Source: Synechococcus sp. RS9909
GTDB lineage: Bacteria > Cyanobacteriota > Cyanobacteriia > PCC-6307 > Cyanobiaceae
DNA: 64,000 bases
NCBI RefSeq assembly: GCF_014279595.1
Contig: NZ_CP047943.1
Span: 2,230,422 to 2,294,421, forward strand
Direction: 5' to 3'
This document shows positions 58,189 to 64,000 of the stretch, one piece after another. How positions within the stretch are numbered: the first letter of the stretch is position 1; the number at the start of each line of letters is the position of its first letter. The notes beneath the pieces are model-generated. The model saw only the letters and a program-made list of their open reading frames with translations, was not told the DNA's origin and made no database searches. The translations under genes were made by a program, and so were the position numbers.

Positions 58189-58825
58189 GTCCTGGCACGC
58201 CCCGACCCGCCAGGCCATCTCCGGCGGACGCGGGAAAACGCAGCAGCGAAAGCTGGGCCGCCACCGCCAGATCGGCCATGGAAAGCTGATCTCCGACCAA
58301 CCAGGGCGTGGTCTCCACAGCCGCAGCCAGCCGCTGCAGGCTGGTGAACATGGCGGCACGCTCCCCCTGATCGAGCACCTCGCCAAGCCCCTGCAGCCAA
58401 CCGCCGGGCAAACCGGCCAGTGTGCGCCGCAGCGGTTCCGGCAGGTCATCAGGCAGCAGTGCCACCCGCAGCTCCGGATCACTCGCCGCCGCCTGCACCA
58501 GGGCGAGGCGGGCGGCATGGGCCAGGGTGGTGTCGGCCCAGTCTTCGATCAGATGCACCTGAGCCGCGTCGCGCGCGTCCTGAGGGATCAGGGAAGGGTC
58601 GGGTTCGACCGACTCGAGGTGGCGGGCGATCGCCGAGGAATCAGCGATCACCGTGTCGCCATCCACCAGAACGGGCAGCTGACGCTGGCCCGAGAGGCGA
58701 AAAACAGCCAGCTGACCCACGCCCGGGGTGACCTCCACCACGCGATAACTCAGGGCTTTGGCCTGCAGCACCATGCGCACCTTCAGGCAGAAGGCGGAAT
58801 GGCGGAACTGATGGAGCTCCAGCAT
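58100..58825 (-). CDS. glutathione S-transferase family protein
   Basis: Two-domain GST of 241 residues: thioredoxin-like N-terminal domain (HQFRHSAFCLKVRMVLQAK; RQLPVLVDGDTVIADSSAIA, the glutathione-binding region) and an all-helical C-terminal domain with WLVGDQLSMADLAVAAQLSL. Substrate unknown. ATG at 58825 is chosen; the frame is open to 58903 but would overlap the DUF751 gene start. Confidence 0.88.
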   Translation of the reverse strand: MLELHQFRHSAFCLKVRMVLQAKALSYRVVEVTPGVGQLAVFRLSGQRQLPVLVDGDTVIADSSAIARHLESVEPDPSLIPQDARDAAQVHLIEDWADTTLAHAARLALVQAAASDPELRVALLPDDLPEPLRRTLAGLPGGWLQGLGEVLDQGERAAMFTSLQRLAAAVETTPWLVGDQLSMADLAVAAQLSLLRFPASAGDGLAGRGVPGLSDHPQLQPLFAWRDRLETRLFQVDPAAV

Positions 58826-58883
58826 CACCGGACAGCCGAGGGACCGGCAGAGTAGCGGTGATTCTCCAACCCTCGCCGAGGCC

Positions 58884-59090
58884 ATGCGCGAGTTTTTCGT
58901 CAATGTGACGCGGTACCCCCGCTACCTGATCGCCTTCAGCCTGGGGGTGATCAATTCCGTTGCCGAGCCCCTGGCCAGGCGGCGCAGCAACCCCGTGACC
59001 GCCGTTGCCCTGATGGGTGCTCTGGTGAGCGGCCTGATCAGCGTGGGGCTGGTGCTCCGTGCCATGGTGACTCCATCACCCCTGACCTGA
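58884..59090 (+). CDS. DUF751 (Ycf33-like) membrane protein, 68 aa
   Basis: Small protein with two hydrophobic segments (about 14-30 and 40-62). The amino end EFFVNVTRYPRYLIAFSLGV is typical of DUF751, which includes plastid Ycf33. Function unknown; a thylakoid location is inferred. It precedes rbfA by 6 bases. Confidence 0.85.
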   Translation: MREFFVNVTRYPRYLIAFSLGVINSVAEPLARRRSNPVTAVALMGALVSGLISVGLVLRAMVTPSPLT

Positions 59091-59096
59091 GGCACG

Positions 59097-59507
59097 ATGG
59101 CACCGGGACGGCGCGTGGAACGGGTCGCGGCACTGATTCGCCGCGAAACCAGCGAACTGCTGATCCATGGCATCCGCGACGAACGGGTGCATCAGGGCAT
59201 GGTGAGCATCACCGAAGTGGAGGTGAGCGGTGATCTGCAGCATTGCAAGATCTTCGTGAGCATCTATGGCGAAGACGCCGACAAGCAGAACGTTCTGGAG
59301 GGCCTGAAAGCCGCCAGCGGCTACCTGCGCGGTGAACTGGGCCGCCGGCTGCAGATGCGCCGCGCCCCGGAGGTGGTGTTCCAACTGGATCGCGGCATCG
59401 AAAAGGGCACCACGGTGCTCCACCTGCTCAACCGCCTGGAGGAGGAACGCCAGGAACGGGACGATCAGCCGCAGTCCAGCGAACAGGAGTCTGGCGAACC
59501 GTTGTGA
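59097..59507 (+). CDS. rbfA: 30S ribosome-binding factor A
   Basis: Cold-shock-linked maturation factor of the 16S 5' end and the 30S subunit. KH-like fold, 136 residues, with [38 protein letters not shown] and the C-terminal [20 protein letters not shown]. Overlaps the GH3 gene by 4 bases (GTGA). Confidence 0.94.
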   Translation: MAPGRRVERVAALIRRETSELLIHGIRDERVHQGMVSITEVEVSGDLQHCKIFVSIYGEDADKQNVLEGLKAASGYLRGELGRRLQMRRAPEVVFQLDRGIEKGTTVLHLLNRLEEERQERDDQPQSSEQESGEPL

Positions 59508-61162
59508 GCGCCCCCCTCAACGACGCGGAGCTGCGCCGGCGCATCGCCAGCCTGATCGTGGTGCGGGCGAGCGGCCATGCCAGCGACCGACAGCGCCGCT
59601 ACCCCCGCTGGGAGCTGCCGAATCAGGCCTTGCGCCGGCTGCTCGCCGACGGGGTTGGCGGCGTGATTCTCCTGGGGGGGACTGCCACCGAACTGCACCA
59701 GCGCTGCCGCACCCTGCAGCGCTGGGCCAATCAGCCGCTGCTGCTGTGCGCCGATGTGGAAGAAGGCGTCGGCCAACGGTTTGAAGGGGCGACCTGGCTG
59801 GTGCCACCCATGGCGCTCGCCCGCCTGCATCAGCGCGATCCGGCCCGGGCCGTGGCGCTGGCGGAACGCTATGGACGCTGCACAGGACGGCAAGCTCGCC
59901 GCTGTGGCCTGAACTGGGTGCTGGGGCCCGTGGCGGATGTGAACAACAATCCCGCCAATCCGGTGATCAATGTGCGGGCCTGGGGAGACACACCAGCCAC
60001 GGTGATCGCCCTCACCTGTGCCTTTCAGCGCGGCCTCCAGAGCACGGGCGTGCTGAGCTGCGCCAAACATTTCCCAGGTCATGGCGACACCGCCGTCGAC
60101 TCCCATCTGCAGCTGCCGCTGCTCCCTCACGATCGGGCGCGACTGGATGCGGTGGAACTGGCCCCGTTTCGCAGCTTGATTGCCGCAGGGGTCGACAGCG
60201 TCATGACCGCCCATCTCCAGATCCCCGCGCTGGATGCGGAACGGCCGGCCACGCTCTCCAGCGCCACACTCACGCGCTTGTTGCGAGACGAGCTCGAGTT
60301 CAAGGGCCTGGTGGTGACCGATGCCCTGGTGATGGACGCGATCAGCCAACGCTGGGGGGCCGGCGACGCGGCCCGCCTCGCCTTCGCGGCAGGCGCGGAT
60401 CTGATCCTGATGCCAGGCGATGCCGATGCCGCCATTGCCGCCATTGCCGCCGGCCTGCGCGATGGATCCTTGCCATGGCAGCGACTGGATCAGGCGCTGA
60501 ATCGGAGGAGCCAGGCCCTCGCCCGCACCCAGCCCGTCGCCGCTGACAAGTCCGAGGATCCCGAAGACCTGAGCGACCTGGAGCTGGCCGAAGAACGGGA
60601 GCTGGCGACCACGCTCGTGGCGCTGAGCCTGGAGCAACGCGGTCCAACAGCGGCGCAGTCCTTGGCAGCTGCAGGCGCAGGGGGGATCAACCTGATCCGA
60701 GTCGATGGGGTGCTGCCCTCCACCGTGCTTCGCGCCAACGCACCAGCCCTGACCCTGCCGGAGCAGGCCGGCTTCCGCAGCTTGCTCTGTCACCCCCTGG
60801 GGCTGTCGCCCTGGCGGTCCGAGCAAGCCAACGACGCCCCCCTGGCCCTGGAACACCTGGGGGAGGGGCCGGTGCTGGTGCAGCTGTTTCTGAGGGGAAA
60901 CCCATTCCGCGGCGAGCGTGATCGGAGCGAACCCTGGGGCGCCGCTCTCCAGCAGCTGCAACATTTGGGACGCCTGGCCGGACTGGTGGTGTACGGCTGT
61001 CCCTACACCTGGGACCAGCTCACGAGCCAGCTCGACCTCGCGATCCCCGCCCTCTACAGCCCGGGGCAGATGGACGACGCCCAGGCCCAGGCCCTCGCAC
61101 AGCTGCTGTCGCCAGATCGGACGGGCACCGGCACCGATCGCAACGACGGCTTCACCGACTGA
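59504..61162 (+). CDS. glycoside hydrolase family 3 (NagZ-like), long form
   Basis: The N-terminal about 350 residues are a GH3 barrel with the NagZ motif [14 protein letters not shown] (188-201; the His/Asp pair supplies the acid/base) and the nucleophile Asp273 in [11 protein letters not shown]. NagZ removes GlcNAc from anhydroMurNAc in peptidoglycan recycling. NagZ itself has about 340 residues; this protein has 552, the extra 200 forming a GH3 C-terminal-type domain ([26 protein letters not shown]) as in longer cyanobacterial members. GTG start within the rbfA stop. Confidence 0.87.
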   Translation: MSAPLNDAELRRRIASLIVVRASGHASDRQRRYPRWELPNQALRRLLADGVGGVILLGGTATELHQRCRTLQRWANQPLLLCADVEEGVGQRFEGATWLVPPMALARLHQRDPARAVALAERYGRCTGRQARRCGLNWVLGPVADVNNNPANPVINVRAWGDTPATVIALTCAFQRGLQSTGVLSCAKHFPGHGDTAVDSHLQLPLLPHDRARLDAVELAPFRSLIAAGVDSVMTAHLQIPALDAERPATLSSATLTRLLRDELEFKGLVVTDALVMDAISQRWGAGDAARLAFAAGADLILMPGDADAAIAAIAAGLRDGSLPWQRLDQALNRRSQALARTQPVAADKSEDPEDLSDLELAEERELATTLVALSLEQRGPTAAQSLAAAGAGGINLIRVDGVLPSTVLRANAPALTLPEQAGFRSLLCHPLGLSPWRSEQANDAPLALEHLGEGPVLVQLFLRGNPFRGERDRSEPWGAALQQLQHLGRLAGLVVYGCPYTWDQLTSQLDLAIPALYSPGQMDDAQAQALAQLLSPDRTGTGTDRNDGFTD

Positions 61163-61205
61163 GCGATCGACGGCCGTAACCTCCCAGCAGATCCGCCCCG
61201 ATCCG

Positions 61206-62435
61206 ATGCTCAGTCTCTCGATGATCGTGCGCAACGAGGCGCAGCGGCTGGAGGCATGCCTCGGCTCGGTCCGCGGCCTGGCCGATGAGATGGTGGTGGT
61301 GGACACCGGCTCAAGTGACGACACCATCGCCGTGGCCGAAGCGGCCGGCGCCCGGGTGGAACACATCACCTGGCCGGGAGACTTCGCTCCGGCCCGGAAC
61401 GCAGCGCTCAGCCATGTGAGCGGCGACTGGGTGCTGGTGCTCGATGCCGATGAACAACTGAGGCCGGAGGCCATCGCCCCCCTGCGCGCCCTGATGGCCC
61501 AGCCGGATGTGCTGGTGATCAACCTGCTGCGCTACGAGCGTGGCGCGGCCATGGCTCCCTATTCCCGGGTCAGTCGCCTGTTCCGACGCCATCCGCAGAT
61601 TCGCTGGAGCCGGCCCTACCACTCGATGATTGACGACAGCGTGCAGGCGCTGCTGCAGGACGAACCCCAGTGGCGCATCGTCGACTGCAGCGAGCCGGCC
61701 CTGATCCACGACGGCTACCGGCCCGAGCTGCTTCAGGGCAGCGACAAGGCCAGCCGGCTGCGTGAGGCGATGGAGCAGTGGCTGCAGGAGCAACCGGGCG
61801 ATCCCTATGCCTGCGCCAAGCTGGGGGCCCTGGAGATCGCCGAAGGCCATCAGGGGAGAGGCCTCAGCCTGCTTCGCCAGGGTCTGGCCTCGCTCGAGGC
61901 TGATCCGAACGCCAACACCCCAGACACCAACAGCGTGAGCGAGCGGTATGAGCTGCTGCTGCACCTGGCGATCGCCCTGAGTGCCAGCGATCCAGCTGCC
62001 GCCACCGACGCCTACCGCCAGGCCCTCGACCTCCCCCTCGACACCCGTCTCAGCATGGGTGCGCGCCTCAATCTGGCCGCCCTGCTGATGCAACAGGAGC
62101 GGCTGGACGAAGCGATCCAGCTCACGCTCACCGCCACCCAACGCGCTCCGGAAGTGGCCCTGGGCTGGTACAACCTGGGCCTGATGCAACGGCGCCGCGG
62201 CGACATCGCTGCAGCGCTGCAGGCCTACGAACGCGCCCTGCACTTGAACCCGGAGCACGCCGAAACGCATCAGAACCTGGCCGTTGCCCGATTGCTGGGC
62301 GGCGATATCGACGGCGCTCGCAGCGGTTTCCGCGAGGCGATCGCGCTGCTGCACCAACAGGGTCGGCCTGAAGAGGCCCAGGCGCTGCGTCACCAGGTGG
62401 AGGGCATGGTGAAACTCGACGAGGTGCGCGCATGA
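61206..62435 (+). CDS. family 2 glycosyltransferase with TPR repeats
   Basis: A 409-residue protein. Residues 1-240 are a GT-A domain with LSMIVRNEAQRLEACLGSV, VVVDTGSSDDT and the metal-binding region VLDADEQ. The remainder consists of about five TPR repeats (YACAKLGALEIAEGHQGRG; AYERALHLNPEHAETHQNLA). Such GT2-TPR proteins glycosylate proteins or surface glycans; the acceptor is not evident. ATG start at 61206; overlaps hemD by 4 bases (ATGA). Confidence 0.87.
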   Translation: MLSLSMIVRNEAQRLEACLGSVRGLADEMVVVDTGSSDDTIAVAEAAGARVEHITWPGDFAPARNAALSHVSGDWVLVLDADEQLRPEAIAPLRALMAQPDVLVINLLRYERGAAMAPYSRVSRLFRRHPQIRWSRPYHSMIDDSVQALLQDEPQWRIVDCSEPALIHDGYRPELLQGSDKASRLREAMEQWLQEQPGDPYACAKLGALEIAEGHQGRGLSLLRQGLASLEADPNANTPDTNSVSERYELLLHLAIALSASDPAAATDAYRQALDLPLDTRLSMGARLNLAALLMQQERLDEAIQLTLTATQRAPEVALGWYNLGLMQRRRGDIAAALQAYERALHLNPEHAETHQNLAVARLLGGDIDGARSGFREAIALLHQQGRPEEAQALRHQVEGMVKLDEVRA

Positions 62436-63241
62436 GCGCCGCCGGGCAGCAGCCGCTGATCGGCACCACCGTGGTGGTGACCAGGGCGCAGGAGCAGCAA
62501 GGCGCGGTGCGGCAACAACTGGAGTCCCTGGGGGCCCAGGTGCTCGATCTGCCGGCGCTGGTGATCGGTCCTCCGGATGAATGGGGGCCCCTCGATGACG
62601 CTCTCGCGGAACTGGATCAGTTCCACTGGCTGGTGGTGTCGAGCGCCAATGGCGTGCAGGCGGTGGAAGCACGCCTGCAACGGCAGGGCCGCAGCCTGCG
62701 GCAACGGCCCTGCAGCTTGAAAATCGCCGCGGTCGGTCGCAAGACCGCTGCCAGCCTCGATCACCTGGGTGCACCGGCGGATTTCGTGCCACCCACCTTT
62801 GTGGCCGACAGCCTGATCGATCACTTCCCCGTGTCGGGCTGGGGCCTGCGCCTGTTGCTGCCCAGGGTGCAGAGCGGCGGCCGCACCGTGCTGGCGGAGG
62901 CCTTCGCAGAAGCGGGCGCCCGCGTGGTGGAGGTGGCCGCCTACGAATCACGTTGCCCTGAGAGCATTCCTGCCGACACGGAGCAAGCCCTGCGCGACGG
63001 TCGCGTCGAGGCGATCAGCTTCAGCAGCGGTAAAACCGTGACCCACACCGCGGCTCTGCTGGAGCGGAGTTTCGGCGCCCAGTGGCGGCAGCGGCTGGAG
63101 GGCGTGCGCCTGATCTCAATCGGCCCCCAGACCAGTCAACGCTGCCGGGAGCTGCTCGGACGGGTGGATGGGGAGGCCGATCCCCACGACATGGACGGGT
63201 TGGTGCAGTGCTGCGTTCAGGTCATGCAGACGGGGGGCTGA
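62432..63241 (+). CDS. hemD: uroporphyrinogen-III synthase
   Basis: Closes the tetrapyrrole ring and inverts ring D, feeding heme, chlorophyll, phycobilin and B12 pathways. 269 residues in two Rossmann-like halves: TTVVVTRAQEQQGAVRQQLE, WLVVSSANGVQAVE, IAAVGRKTAASLDHLG, YESRCPE and IGPQTSQRC. Sequence identity within HemD is always low but these segments are typical. Converges with the gene at 63217 with a 25-base overlap. Confidence 0.9.
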   Translation: MSAAGQQPLIGTTVVVTRAQEQQGAVRQQLESLGAQVLDLPALVIGPPDEWGPLDDALAELDQFHWLVVSSANGVQAVEARLQRQGRSLRQRPCSLKIAAVGRKTAASLDHLGAPADFVPPTFVADSLIDHFPVSGWGLRLLLPRVQSGGRTVLAEAFAEAGARVVEVAAYESRCPESIPADTEQALRDGRVEAISFSSGKTVTHTAALLERSFGAQWRQRLEGVRLISIGPQTSQRCRELLGRVDGEADPHDMDGLVQCCVQVMQTGG

Positions 63242-63795
63242 GCCTTTCCGCCCACCGAGTAGGTGAGACAGCCGCGGCGCAGGTCAATCGCCTGCACGGT
63301 CCAGCCTGCGGGCAGGAGCGGTTCCGCCTCTGCCAGGCAGCGGCCGCGACTGCCAAGGCAGACCGCACCGGAACCGGTCGCCGTGCTCACCAGGGCCTGC
63401 AGCTGCCCGCCCACCGCCAGCACACCGCGCAAACTCAAACTGGGTGCAGCCCCGGGTGCCGCCCCCGACCCAGCCGAGGCGGCCATGGCAGGTGGCGTCG
63501 CGGCGGGCTTGGGCGGACGCGGCAGCGCTGCGAACGGATCCTGACGCCCCCGGGGCACCGCCCCCTCCACCTGGGCTGGTGTGGGGAGGGGAATCAGCCC
63601 GGCCCGGACCGCCGGAGCAGGGGGCCGAGGGGCGCCGTCGACAGGTTGCTGGGCGGCGGCTCGCGGGGACGACGGCTTGGTGGTGGTGTCCATGGTCGTC
63701 GTTGAGGGACCACTGCTGCACGACACCAGACAGCCGGCGAGCAGCAGCAGACACCGTTCAGGCCGAAACGGTGTAATCGCTTTCCACCAGATCAC
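63217..63795 (-). CDS. lipoprotein of unknown function, 192 aa
   Basis: A GTG start at 63795 gives a lipoprotein signal (LLLLAGC, acylated Cys near residue 18). The middle is a Pro/Ala linker and the C-terminal about 75 residues form a small beta domain with LRGVLAVGGQLQALVST and LPAGWTVQAIDLRRGCLTYS. The RGRQDPFAAL-linker-beta-domain plan recalls PilP-type pilus lipoproteins, but the match is only by layout. It overlaps the upstream gene by 38 bases. Confidence 0.65.
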   Translation of the reverse strand: MIWWKAITPFRPERCLLLLAGCLVSCSSGPSTTTMDTTTKPSSPRAAAQQPVDGAPRPPAPAVRAGLIPLPTPAQVEGAVPRGRQDPFAALPRPPKPAATPPAMAASAGSGAAPGAAPSLSLRGVLAVGGQLQALVSTATGSGAVCLGSRGRCLAEAEPLLPAGWTVQAIDLRRGCLTYSVGGKAQPPVCMT

Positions 63796-64000
63796 GGAAA
63801 CGGTCAAGGTTGGCCTGAAGCTCTCGCGTCACGATTCCCCCAAGGATGCTGGGTTCCATCAACGGTGCCAAGACACCCGGCAATTCATAGGTGACGCAGA
63901 GTTTCACGGCCGTGCGCTCCGGTGCCTCCGGATAGAAACGCACCGCCCCTTTGGTGGGCAGCCCCCCCACCGACTCCCAATGGAGCTGCTGGGCTTCGAC
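63758..64000 (-). CDS. SRPBCC (polyketide cyclase/START-like) protein, partial
   Basis: The C-terminal 80 residues of a protein whose start lies beyond the right edge; the frame is open to 64000. WESVGGLPTKGAVRFYPEAP, KLCVTYELPGVLAPLMEPSI and TRELQANLDRFRDLVE are typical of the COQ10-like SRPBCC family that binds hydrophobic ligands. It precedes the lipoprotein gene on the same strand. Confidence 0.8.
   Translation of the reverse strand, partial: VEAQQLHWESVGGLPTKGAVRFYPEAPERTAVKLCVTYELPGVLAPLMEPSILGGIVTRELQANLDRFRDLVESDYTVSA

Noticed and set aside
59465-61522. 685-codon minus-strand frame opposite the GH3 and glycosyltransferase genes
   Set aside because: It crosses two real genes on the other strand and lacks protein-like motifs.

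Overview
The window is core chromosome of a high-GC marine or brackish picocyanobacterium of the Synechococcus/Cyanobium type. The evidence is PsbU, a single-helix high-light-inducible protein, a CRR7-like NDH-1 protein, a KtrAB-type cation system, a RarA fusion of the cyanobacterial kind, a TIGR03279-type radical SAM protein, several small cyanobacterial DUF families (DUF751, DUF2973, DUF2834, DUF3120, DUF4346), and a 16S-tRNA-Ile-tRNA-Ala-23S-5S operon. Prochlorococcus is unlikely because psbU is present and GC is high. I did not compare the rRNA with a database, so the species is open.

Layout. 1-7 kb: phosphoglucomutase, then an RND efflux operon on the minus strand (adaptor, pump, small membrane protein). 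7-14.5 kb: rarA fusion, an exported DUF1400-like protein with a clear promoter and terminator, a phosphopantetheinyl transferase, a PrxQ-type peroxiredoxin, coaX-cysH (coupled), and an NDH-2-like flavoprotein. 14.5-21.3 kb: a co-directional run hflX, SLC13 transporter with two RCK_C domains, ktrB, ktrA, anmK, with gaps of a few bases or overlaps. 21.3-22.7 kb: a small accessory-looking patch (ribbon-helix-helix protein, Ser/Arg-repeat protein, orphan Nif11-like peptide, small membrane protein). 22.7-33.2 kb: ABC-F ATPase, Cys-rich peptide, HtrA protease, DUF2973 protein, HrpB helicase, HLIP, exonuclease VII operon, DUF2834 and YihY membrane proteins. 33.2-38.7 kb: one complete rRNA operon on the minus strand. 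39.3-48.2 kb: inositol-monophosphatase-family protein, TolC, radical SAM protein, UppP, DUF3120 protein, psbU, nadB, VKOR-thioredoxin fusion. 48.3-54.9 kb: rimO-MFS, a likely petL, a B12-binding radical SAM protein, DUF4346 and COG3146 proteins. 54.9-64 kb: RibD-C reductase, double 6-pyruvoyl-tetrahydropterin-synthase-type protein, aroK, CRR7, GST, DUF751 protein, the rbfA-GH3 and glycosyltransferase/TPR-hemD pairs, a lipoprotein and a partial SRPBCC protein.

How the genes connect. AnmK and the GH3 enzyme with a NagZ signature suggest recycling of cell-wall amino sugars, and UppP serves peptidoglycan lipid-carrier recycling. The adaptor/RND pump could use the TolC encoded 34 kb away. KtrB and KtrA form a cation uptake system, cotranscribed with a regulated anion or dicarboxylate-type carrier. 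PsbU, HLIP, CRR7 and the probable PetL serve photosynthetic electron transport. The rRNA operon is the best structured region: both 16S and 23S are flanked by long-range complementary segments that would form precursor-processing stems.

I found no CRISPR array, prophage, transposase or clear biosynthetic cluster. No new multi-gene system is obvious. The least explained parts are the 21.3-22.6 kb patch, the pairs of tandem repeats across stop codons, and several very small genes that a length-limited gene caller would miss.
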